A stretch of 14,374 nt of DNA from an uncultured Planctomycetaceae bacterium (GTDB taxonomy: Bacteria > Planctomycetota > Planctomycetia > Planctomycetales > Planctomycetaceae): assembly GCA_903823545.1 (NCBI GenBank), contig CAIJTL010000673.1, positions 1-14,374 of the forward strand. Direction: 5' to 3'. Position numbers and translations under genes: made by a program. The notes under the pieces were generated by a model that was not told the origin of the DNA, searched no databases, and worked only from the letters and a program-made list of their open reading frames with translations. Of the stretch, positions 7,680-14,374 are shown one piece after another. The number at the start of each line of letters is the position of its first letter. Within the stretch, counting starts at the first letter, position 1.

Positions 7680-10600
7680 TCAGGCATTGAAGGAGAGCAA
7701 GTCCTCCAGCAACTCATCGAAATCGAACGTGAACGAGAGGTCGATGATCTTCGTGGAGTCGTTCACGATATCCTTGCCGGGGCCGACGAGCACTCCGTTA
7801 ATCGTGTCGATGCCCGAACCGCCAAGCAAAGAATCGACTCCGTCGTTACCAACCAGTGTGTCTGCGCCACTCTCGCCAAGCAGCGAATCATTTCCTTCTG
7901 AGCCAATCAGCAGGTCGTCTCCGTTGCCTCCCTTGAGTGTGTCGTTGGCGAGACCACCGCGCATCGAGTCGTTGCCATCGTTTCCAATGAGGCTGTCGCG
8001 ATCGTTGCCGCCGTCGATGACGTCGTCTCCGCGACCTCCGCTGAGCACGTCGTTACCGGCATCACCCAGCAGTACGTCGTTGCCGTCGCCACCGTTGATG
8101 ATGTCCGCTCCAGCATCGCCGATCAGTGTGTCGTTCCGAAGTCCGCCAGTGATGCGATCGCTGCCAGTTCCTCCATAAATCACGGACGGCAAATTGACGG
8201 TCTGAGCCGTGATTCGGTCATTGCCAGCTTGGCCGTAGACCTCAATACCCGTCACACCGGTGAAGGTCGAGACGGTAGGAACTCCGAATGCAACAGTCCC
8301 AAAAGCGATTCGGCGGAGTACGACTCGGACGGCGTTGGCTCCGTTTGGCTCTAAAGCGAAGTCGTCGTTCAACGGTGTGCCGCCGACGACCAGCGTGCTT
8401 CCTTGCATTTGAGCGGCGACGATTTGAACCGTCAGTTCGGCGGCTTCGCTTTCGTCGCCGTTGCGGTCGGTGCTCGTGACGCTCACGTTGAAGGTTCCCA
8501 CGCTGGTGAAAATGTGCGTGAGCTGCAAACCGCTGGCGGTTTCGGCGTCGGTCGTTTCGATCGGGCTGCCGTCGCCCCAGTTGATCGTGAACGTGAAACC
8601 GGCTTCCGTGTCTCCCGCATCGGGATCGCTGGCGGTCAGTGTGTAGTGCAGCGGCTGACCTCGGACACCGGACTCCGGGCCTTCGATCTCCGTCGTCGCG
8701 GCATCGTTGACTCCGCCGACGACGTGGACGATCGCTGCGTCGCTGGAGGCATTGCCCGTGTCGTCGATGATCTCGAAGCGAACGAGTCGCGGCATCAGGT
8801 TCGGGTCTTGCGAGTCATTGCTGTAGCTCACTGTTCGCAGGACTTGTTGGTACTGAGCCAGCGTGGCTGTTCCCGTCAGCGACAGTTGCCAAGTCGTCGG
8901 ATCGAACGAAGCGACGATCGGCGTGCCGGTCGTGTTGGCTTCGAGGAACTCCGTTCCGTCGAGCGGATTCGTGATCGTGACGGTCGCCGACGCGAGCGTC
9001 TCGCTGTCGGCATCGGAAATCGTCAACGCCGAGTCAATCACGACTGGCTCTTCCCCTTCGGTGAACGTGACGCTGCCGTCGGTGAGCGTCAGTGTCGAGG
9101 GGAGGCTGACTTCCATGATCGTCACCGTGCCGCTGATCTCGTTCGAGACGAGGACCAGCGGTCGGCCGTTCGGAGAATCTGCGGCGCTGATGAATTGCAG
9201 ACCTTCAGGGCCGACGTCGCCGGGGCTGACGAGGTATTGCACGAATCGCGGCGCGGCCGGGACGCTGACGTCGAACATCATCACGCCGTTGGTTCGCTCC
9301 AGACCGATGAAAGCGTAGGGCGTGCCGTCGATCACACCGGTGACGGCTGCTTCCGGCTCCGGACCTTTATTGTCGCTGCGCGTGTCGAAGTTGGCCGCCG
9401 TGCCGTTGGCCAGAACGCCGCCGTCCGAGTTGAAGAAGGCCGGACGCGATTGAGCCGTGATAATCTCCAGCAGATTGCCACTGTCGTAGACGAGCGTGCC
9501 ATCGGTGGCGCGGATCGAGAACGAGCGTCCGCCGAAGACGTAGATTTCCTCGAAGTCCGCGTCGCCCCCTTTGCCGAGCGTGTTGGTGACAGTCAGTCGG
9601 CCGAGGCTAGCGTTGTTCTTGAGCGCGGCCTCATTCGGGAAGACCGTGTCGTCGAGGTCAAGCGAAGCGACTCGCGATTCCTCGTTGAAGCCGGTGTAGT
9701 CGCGAGCGTCCCCTTCGTTGGCCGTGACGAGGTACGTCGTGCCATCAACCACGAACGACGCGATCGCGTCGGGCTGGTACATGCCGAAGATCGGCTGGTT
9801 GAGAATGTTGATCGACGGTGTCGTGCTGCTGATGACGTTCGTGTCGCGATCGCTGGCGTCCAGCGAGTTGCCGACGGTACTGTGATTTTTGAAGCCCAGC
9901 GAGGTGATGCTGGTGACAACTCCGGTGCTGAGGTTGATCGTGGCCAGCGCGTTGTTCTCTTGCAGCGTGACGTAGGCGGTCGTCGAGTCGGACGAGATCG
10001 CGACGTACTCCGGCTCAAGGTCTTCGGCCACGGTGGCGAACAAGCCGAAGATGCGCACGTTCGCGGGCAGCTCAGCATTGCGTGACCCGCCGACATTGAA
10101 GTCGGTGAAGCCTGCCGTCGTCACGGTGGCCGCGATCAATCCGCCGGAGAGGTCGATGATGCTGACCGAGCCTTCGGGATCGTTGTTCGCCGCGCTGGAG
10201 TAGTTGTCCGGTTCCCCTTCGTTCGCGACGACGACCTTCGTGCCATCGGGCGTGAAGGTCAGCATGTCGGGCAAGGCTCCCACGATGACGGAGCCGAGCA
10301 CGGTTCCGCCAGTCGTGAAGAACGCGACCCGGCCTGGATTCTGTTTGACGGCCGCTTCGACAGCGACGGCCACCAGCCCGTTCTTGGCGGCCACGCTGTT
10401 GGGAGCCGCTCCGAATGCCGCGAGGCTGATCTCGCCGACCTTCGTCGGGTTCGCGGGGTCGGCGAGATCGACGATGTCCACTTTGTTCGCCGGGCTGTTG
10501 AGCACGAACAATCGCTGCGAGACGGCGTCGTAGGCACTGATCTCGGCGGCCGCGTTCGTGCCGATGACGTAACGTCCCACAACGCTCAAGTTCGGATTGG

Positions 10601-12185
10601 TCGAGCTGGCGATGTTCGCCGTGTTGAGCAGCAGCAGTTGGCCACCCTCACCGAGACCGAGGTCCGTGCCAGAGCCTGCGACTTGCGAGGCTTCCAAACT
10701 GTTGAGCGAATGGGCCTGCACGTCGAAGAGCCAGTTGCCGACGCCGTAGATGCTCGACAGGTCGGTCACGCCAGAGGTCTCCCAAACACCGACCGCGTCG
10801 CGGAAGCCAGCCGTGTTCGGAACCGCCGTCTGATCGACTTCGGCGATCCGCTGCAACGCACCCGTGTTGACGTCGTACAGCCACAGCGACGCCTCGCGAC
10901 CGGCGAGGAACGATCCCCGATGCTCGCTGTTGTTGTCTTCCTGAATCACCATCTGGTCCAGCGGATTGATGTCGAGGTTGTCCGGGTTGACGATCGGATC
11001 ACCGGCATCCCCTTCGAGCAACACCTTGAGCGAAGTCGTCGCCGTTGGATTCTCCGGGTCGAGATCAAGCTGATAAATGCGACCCAGCTTGTTGATGTTT
11101 TGATTGCTGGTGTTCTTCGTCGTGCTGCCAGTCGTCGCGAAATAGAAGCGGCCCGGCGTGTTCCGATCGGACGCTCCGTCTTCGAGTCGCAGGAAGTCGA
11201 ACGCATCGACTGCATCGGCCGCTGTCTCCAACTGCGTCTCGTTGAGCGTGTCCGCCGAGACGATCTCGACCCAACTGCCGGTGATCGTGCCATCCACTTT
11301 GTGGACCGTGTTCTCGTCATTCTTGGCGACGTTGTTCGACTTGAAGACGTACAGCTTGCCGCCGACCAGACCATTGCGCACGACCGGATTCGCGTCCCCC
11401 ACCACCTTCTCGCCGACGTACATGTAAAGCTGGCTGTCGAGTGTCGAAGGCCCATCCTCCAAGCCAATCACCACCGTCAAGTTGCCCGTGTTCGGCAGCA
11501 CGACTTGGTTCTCCCAAGGGAAGTGCCCCAGGTCCGTGAGCACATACGCCTTGCCATCGACGATGCCCACCGTGACTCCGCCCAGCCCGTCGAACGTGTC
11601 CTGCCCAGCGGAGAAACTTTCCGCAGCCTCTTCACCGGCGAGGTAAATGTAGGTGTCGAAGCCAACCTCCGGCCCCGCCAAGAATCCCGAACAGAACCGC
11701 CCGAAGAAGCCTGTGACCGGCGTCGGATTGTCGTCCACGAAAATCTGGTCGTAGGCGATGTCCGCCGAGATCACCCCCAGCGTCGTCTTATCGACGATCA
11801 GCTTGCTGACATACGCCCCTTGCTCCGCCGCTCCACCCACAAACGGATTGGTCGTCGTCGCCCAGGCAAACTCATGATTGACGAACATCGTCAGCGTGCC
11901 GTCACCGTTGTCGTAAACCCCCGCCCCATCGGGGATGCCCGTGAAGCGGTACTGCTCCTCCAAGTCGCCGGTCTGCGGAACCACATCGCCCACTGTCAGA
12001 ATCGGCTGCGTTGTGACACCCGGTACCACTCCCACGGCATACGCCGGAGACGCCGTCACAAAGCCGGTCAGCAGACTGCGCGGCTCAAGAACTTCCATCG
12101 CCACACTCGCCGCGCGTGCAACACGACGACGTGAATTGAACCGAACCAACCGCGACCGCGAACCGAAACTCAAGAAGTCGACCAT
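7680..12185 (-). CDS. Giant exported protein: LEPRxLL, choice-of-anchor I propeller, PKD and RTX repeats
   Basis: This 1501-residue protein is probably exported and found at the cell surface or outside the cell. Its arginine-rich start leads to LEPRSLL (33-39), a motif at the N-terminus of many large planctomycete exported proteins. Residues about 70-500 (DGAGVYDNGDGTLTMFVNHE and onward) resemble PhoX/DUF839-like proteins, less certainly. About 535-1028 is a clear choice-of-anchor I beta-propeller (VVVANEGEPDNYS, LEPEYVAISSDS, MYQPDAIASF, VTANEGDARDYTG, DNKGPEPEAA, FIGLERTNGVM). A cadherin-like module (about 1030-1160) and a PKD-like domain with INWGDGSP (about 1165-1262) follow. Residues 1337-1462 are 14 consecutive RTX nonapeptides of GGxGxDxLx type, expected to bind calcium and fold outside the cell. 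The end is DFDELLEDLLSFNA, with no PEP-CTERM motif. ATG at 12185 follows AAAGGGTGG. The substrate, and any phosphatase activity, are unknown. No ABC/HlyD type I export genes adjoin it. Confidence 0.93.
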   Translation of the reverse strand: MVDFLSFGSRSRLVRFNSRRRVARAASVAMEVLEPRSLLTGFVTASPAYAVGVVPGVTTQPILTVGDVVPQTGDLEEQYRFTGIPDGAGVYDNGDGTLTMFVNHEFAWATTTNPFVGGAAEQGAYVSKLIVDKTTLGVISADIAYDQIFVDDNPTPVTGFFGRFCSGFLAGPEVGFDTYIYLAGEEAAESFSAGQDTFDGLGGVTVGIVDGKAYVLTDLGHFPWENQVVLPNTGNLTVVIGLEDGPSTLDSQLYMYVGEKVVGDANPVVRNGLVGGKLYVFKSNNVAKNDENTVHKVDGTITGSWVEIVSADTLNETQLETAADAVDAFDFLRLEDGASDRNTPGRFYFATTGSTTKNTSNQNINKLGRIYQLDLDPENPTATTSLKVLLEGDAGDPIVNPDNLDINPLDQMVIQEDNNSEHRGSFLAGREASLWLYDVNTGALQRIAEVDQTAVPNTAGFRDAVGVWETSGVTDLSSIYGVGNWLFDVQAHSLNSLEASQVAGSGTDLGLGEGGQLLLLNTANIASSTNPNLSVVGRYVIGTNAAAEISAYDAVSQRLFVLNSPANKVDIVDLADPANPTKVGEISLAAFGAAPNSVAAKNGLVAVAVEAAVKQNPGRVAFFTTGGTVLGSVIVGALPDMLTFTPDGTKVVVANEGEPDNYSSAANNDPEGSVSIIDLSGGLIAATVTTAGFTDFNVGGSRNAELPANVRIFGLFATVAEDLEPEYVAISSDSTTAYVTLQENNALATINLSTGVVTSITSLGFKNHSTVGNSLDASDRDTNVISSTTPSINILNQPIFGMYQPDAIASFVVDGTTYLVTANEGDARDYTGFNEESRVASLDLDDTVFPNEAALKNNASLGRLTVTNTLGKGGDADFEEIYVFGGRSFSIRATDGTLVYDSGNLLEIITAQSRPAFFNSDGGVLANGTAANFDTRSDNKGPEPEAAVTGVIDGTPYAFIGLERTNGVMMFDVSVPAAPRFVQYLVSPGDVGPEGLQFISAADSPNGRPLVLVSNEISGTVTIMEVSLPSTLTLTDGSVTFTEGEEPVVIDSALTISDADSETLASATVTITNPLDGTEFLEANTTGTPIVASFDPTTWQLSLTGTATLAQYQQVLRTVSYSNDSQDPNLMPRLVRFEIIDDTGNASSDAAIVHVVGGVNDAATTEIEGPESGVRGQPLHYTLTASDPDAGDTEAGFTFTINWGDGSPIETTDAETASGLQLTHIFTSVGTFNVSVTSTDRNGDESEAAELTVQIVAAQMQGSTLVVGGTPLNDDFALEPNGANAVRVVLRRIAFGTVAFGVPTVSTFTGVTGIEVYGQAGNDRITAQTVNLPSVIYGGTGSDRITGGLRNDTLIGDAGADIINGGDGNDVLLGDAGNDVLSGGRGDDVIDGGNDRDSLIGNDGNDSMRGGLANDTLKGGNGDDLLIGSEGNDSLLGESGADTLVGNDGVDSLLGGSGIDTINGVLVGPGKDIVNDSTKIIDLSFTFDFDELLEDLLSFNA
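7800..8177 (-). repeat. Tandem 27-bp repeat array encoding 14 RTX nonapeptides
   Basis: This is the DNA of the RTX block in the giant protein: 14 uninterrupted nine-codon units from YGGTGSDRI to LGGSGIDTI. The protein pattern is regular, but the DNA units have diverged at many positions, so the array is old rather than a recent slippage expansion. Several units are imperfect at the conserved glycines (GGLRND, GGNDRD, GNDGVD). Confidence 0.88.
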
Positions 12186-12576
12186 TGAGCCACCCTTTGA
12201 AGTTTGAGACTTGAACGTGAATCCGAGCGGCAGGGTGTAGGCCGCAATGACGAAGAAAAAATGTGCGCAGTATGAAGAGTTGCCTCGGACAAGTGCCTCG
12301 ATCTGGCCTGATGTAAACGCCGGAAGTTGGGTGGATTGGAATTGCGGAGAAATGAAAAACTGTTGCGCCTCTTCACGTATGTGTGTTTAGATCACGCGGG
12401 TGGCACGGCATCGCAGAGGCCGCGTGCGCAGCATTAGAAACTCCGCACAAGACGTCCAAATTCACGGACGACCAACAGTATCGGTTCGTCGTTCACTCCA
12501 AGTTTCTGGTGCCTACGGCACCCTGCATCTGCGATGCGGGGGCACCCGCGCGTTGTGCAGACGAGCAATTCTCGCC
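12186..12576. other. 391-bp intergenic region, no gene seen
   Basis: The gap lies between two minus-strand genes. Its left part (12186-12394) should carry the leader and promoter of the giant exported protein. I see the ribosome site just before 12185 but no convincing promoter boxes. Its right part is a long imperfect inverted repeat, described separately. Short open frames here have no recognisable protein features or ribosome sites. Confidence 0.6.
12395..12550. repeat. Long imperfect inverted repeat with internal hairpins
   Basis: The 23-base arms at 12395-12417 (CGCGGGTGGCACGGCATCGC and on) and 12528-12550 pair with 20 of 23 matches; the ends CGCGGGTG and GCATCGCAGA match exactly. The 110-base interior has its own hairpins: GGTGCC-TAC-GGCACC (12508-12522) and a CGTCC/GGACG stem near 12450-12470. 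The right end lies 26 bases beyond the DUF1501 stop codon on the minus strand. It may be a non-coding repeat element, a structured RNA or a transcription barrier between the two genes. The sequence does not decide among these. Confidence 0.65.
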
Positions 12577-13944
12577 TCATGCCAATTCGGGAATGTGATC
12601 GCCGTAGGAAATGTGAATGGGGCGGCCGGCTTGGTCGTTGAAGGCTTGGCGGTAGTCGATGCCTAAATGGTGGAAGATCATCGAGCGGAAATTTTGCGGA
12701 GTGAGTTCGCGCTGGATCGGATGCTCGCCCATTGAGTTGGTCGCTCCGATGACTTGGCCCATGCGCTTGCCACCTCCAGAGACGAGGATCGACATGGCGT
12801 GTGGCCAGTGGTCGCGACCCCAGTTCATCTTTCCGTTGCTGTTTCCTTTTTGGATGTTGCCGCGCGGCGTTCGACCAAATTCGCCAGAGACGATCACCAT
12901 CACGTCTTGATCGAGACCGCGTTGGTAGATGTCTTCGATGAGCGCGGTCACTGCTTGGTCGAGACCGGGGAGCCGTTCTCGCATGGCTGTGGGGAGGTCG
13001 CCATTCACGGCGTGATCGTCCCAGTTGTAGATCTCCTTACCGCCGGGGACTCCGACCGTGACGAAGCTGACGCCCGCCTCAACGAGACGTCGTGCGAGCA
13101 ACGCTTGCTGAGCCCAGCCTTCGCCGTATCGAGCTCGCGTGCGTGGGTCTTCACGCGAAAGATCGAAGGCAATTCGTGCTCGGTCGCCGGTGATGATCTC
13201 AAACGCCTGACGATTGAACGAATCGAGTGAGTTCATCACTCCGCTATCGAGGTCCGATCGCAAGCGATCGACGCTGCCGAGCAATCGCTGACGATCATCG
13301 AGTCGGCGTCCATCAACGGTCGCGGTGGAGTTCAACAATCCTTTCTCGCTGACGGTCGGCGGGCGATACCGATTGCCCCAGTAACCGGTCGCGGTCGTGG
13401 GGACATAGCTGTAGTGAGTCGCTCCCATTCCGCACGCAACCGGGACCCCTTGATGACATTGGCCGAAGACGCGGCTGACCACGGCACCGATTTCAGGATG
13501 AACCGACTCATTCTTCGATTCGTCCCAGTTGGGATAGCCGCTCATCATCACCGGAATGCCGTCGTTGTGTCCGGCGTAATTGTGCGAGCACGAACGAATC
13601 AGCGTGAACTTGTCAGCGATCTTCGCGTGCATCGGCAGGAGTTCGCAGATCTCGATGCCGGGAACGTTGGTTTTGATCGGAGAGAACGGCCCGCGCACAT
13701 CACGGACGGCGTTCGGTTTCATGTCATAGGTTTCGAGATGCGATGGCCCGCCGTTTTGCCATAGGAGGATTACCGACTTTTTCGACGGCGTCGTGCGGTA
13801 TTCGTTCGAGTCAGATGCCTGCGCCTGGATTCGCAAGGTGTCGGCTAAGGTGAGTCCGCCGATTGTCAGCGTCCCGACTCGAAGCATGTTTCGTCGCGTC
13901 ACGCCGTCACACAAGCGATGCTGATTGGTAAACAGGTCAAGCAC
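12577..13944 (-). CDS. DUF1501 family protein with twin-arginine signal
   Basis: This 455-residue protein belongs to DUF1501, a group in the alkaline phosphatase/sulfatase-like fold that is highly expanded in planctomycetes. Its substrate is not established. The N-terminus has the Tat pattern VTRRNMLRVGTLTIGGLTLA (RR at 17-18), implying export of a folded protein. Family segments include WQNGGPSHLETYDMKP (62-77), LIRSCSHNYAGHNDG (about 115-129), IVSGEFGRTP (about 350) and GRDHWP (about 378), several with likely metal-binding D and H residues. Length is typical and no lesion is seen. The start is GTG at 13944, preceded by AGAGGG nine bases upstream. In planctomycetes such genes often follow a DUF1549/DUF1553 cytochrome-type gene. 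None is visible in the 430 bases upstream, so this copy may be transcribed alone. Confidence 0.95.
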   Translation of the reverse strand: MLDLFTNQHRLCDGVTRRNMLRVGTLTIGGLTLADTLRIQAQASDSNEYRTTPSKKSVILLWQNGGPSHLETYDMKPNAVRDVRGPFSPIKTNVPGIEICELLPMHAKIADKFTLIRSCSHNYAGHNDGIPVMMSGYPNWDESKNESVHPEIGAVVSRVFGQCHQGVPVACGMGATHYSYVPTTATGYWGNRYRPPTVSEKGLLNSTATVDGRRLDDRQRLLGSVDRLRSDLDSGVMNSLDSFNRQAFEIITGDRARIAFDLSREDPRTRARYGEGWAQQALLARRLVEAGVSFVTVGVPGGKEIYNWDDHAVNGDLPTAMRERLPGLDQAVTALIEDIYQRGLDQDVMVIVSGEFGRTPRGNIQKGNSNGKMNWGRDHWPHAMSILVSGGGKRMGQVIGATNSMGEHPIQRELTPQNFRSMIFHHLGIDYRQAFNDQAGRPIHISYGDHIPELA

Positions 13945-14374
13945 TTTGAGAACCCTCTGAGATCAGATTTCAAACATCCTCGCGATTCGCGTCCGAGACC
14001 CTCGTGGCCCGGCGACGTCGCATTTCATCCTAACTCTGTCGGCGAGAGAAGACCAAGGCGATGAGCCCTGTTTAAGCAGATGCCGCTTGATGAACCACTG
14101 AAATCGCGCGTTGAAACCGAAGACTCCGCAAACGCCGCCTGAATTTGGCGCGATTTGAGATTGAAGGCTAATCCGCAAGAGCGAGTCGCTGAGCCCAAAT
14201 CGATTAGGGAAAACTGACGCCATACTCCAGGTAACGGGCAGTTTCCCGCAGAGGCGCAGAGCTCGCGGAGATAAACGAAGGCTTTGTTTTTCCTCGCGGA
14301 GGTTGTCTTAAAACTAACCCGAAGCGTGAGCGAGGGCGGACGCTTCACGAGACTCTGAAATCAGTGGAGCATCC
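13945..14374. other. 430-bp region with repeat-like sequence, no gene seen
   Basis: No frame here has a start with a ribosome site and a protein-like composition. The two minus-strand open frames (13963-14223 and 14025-14348) overlap each other in different frames and read repeat-like sequence. The part nearest the DUF1501 gene should hold its promoter, which I could not identify. The right half (about 14239-14340) looks like dispersed repeat DNA. Confidence 0.6.
14239..14340. repeat. Intergenic repeat-like block (GCAGAGGCGCAGAG and CCCGAAGCGTGAGCGAGGGC)
   Basis: The block contains CCGCAGAGGCGCAGAG (14245-14260), two direct copies of CTCGCGGAG (14262-14270 and 14293-14301), and AACCCGAAGCGTGAGCGAGG within 14315-14340. 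The first and last resemble short sequences I know as dispersed intergenic repeats in planctomycetes and other bacteria. That resemblance is from memory, not a search. Only one copy of each is in this window. Confidence 0.45.

Noticed and set aside
7800..8177. Regular 27-bp repeats as a possible CRISPR or minisatellite
   Set aside because: The periodicity is fully explained by in-frame RTX nonapeptides; there are no spacers and the DNA units differ.
7000..8178. 392-codon plus-strand open frame across the amidase remnant and RTX block
   Set aside because: Its Ser/Pro-rich tail is the reverse reading of the RTX repeats; it spans two unrelated minus-strand genes.
8403..10085. 560-codon plus-strand open frame inside the giant gene
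   Set aside because: It is antisense to clearly conserved propeller codons, has an Arg/Val/Asp-biased low-information composition, and matches no family. It is a shadow of codon bias.
10778..10793. AGGTCTCCCAAACA, identical to part of the nested element at about 6880
   Set aside because: It lies within conserved codons (VWETSG) of the giant gene and lacks any flanking arm, so it is a chance match.
10638..12134. 498-codon plus-strand open frame inside the giant gene
   Set aside because: Arginine-rich shadow frame opposite conserved sequence, without a ribosome site or recognisable domain.
14025..14348. 107-codon minus-strand open frame at the right edge
   Set aside because: It reads through repeat-like sequence and overlaps another open frame; the translation (such as LRELCASAGN) is typical of spurious frames over intergenic repeats.

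Overview
The window looks like chromosomal DNA of a member of the Planctomycetota. Three things point there: a DUF1501 protein with a twin-arginine signal, a PQQ-type beta-propeller protein opening with the DWPTWRG motif common in that phylum, and a giant exported protein with an N-terminal LEPRxLL motif. GC content is moderate. Intergenic gaps are rich in palindromic repeats. I see no tRNA, rRNA, CRISPR array, transposase or phage gene.

Layout from left to right. (1) The 3' part of gltD (+), cut by the window edge. (2) A decayed palindromic repeat between convergent genes. (3) An MsbA-like ABC exporter (-). (4) Divergently from it, a putative lipoprotein with a conserved C-terminal domain (+), then a secreted PQQ-like beta-propeller protein (+). 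(5) A strong, probably bidirectional terminator between convergent genes. (6) A small HD-type phosphohydrolase (-). (7) An intact nested palindromic element, and abutting it the C-terminal half of an amidase (-) that has lost its catalytic half; the remnant ends upstream exactly at a second, perfect hairpin. (8) A 1501-residue exported multidomain protein (-): LEPRxLL motif, PhoX-like region, choice-of-anchor I beta-propeller, cadherin-like and PKD modules, and 14 RTX nonapeptides. (9) A 391-bp gap holding a long imperfect inverted repeat. (10) A DUF1501 protein (-). (11) A 430-bp right-hand gap with repeat-like sequence and no convincing gene.

The genes do not form one pathway. gltD belongs to ammonia assimilation, and its gltB partner is presumably outside the window. 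The ABC exporter, lipoprotein, beta-propeller, RTX giant and DUF1501 protein all concern the envelope or exported proteins, but there is no evidence that they act together. The most distinctive content is the set of palindromic repeats and their link to gene decay: the amidase remnant has a palindrome at both ends, and one supplies its stop codon. I did not find a convincing new multi-gene defence or metabolic system.
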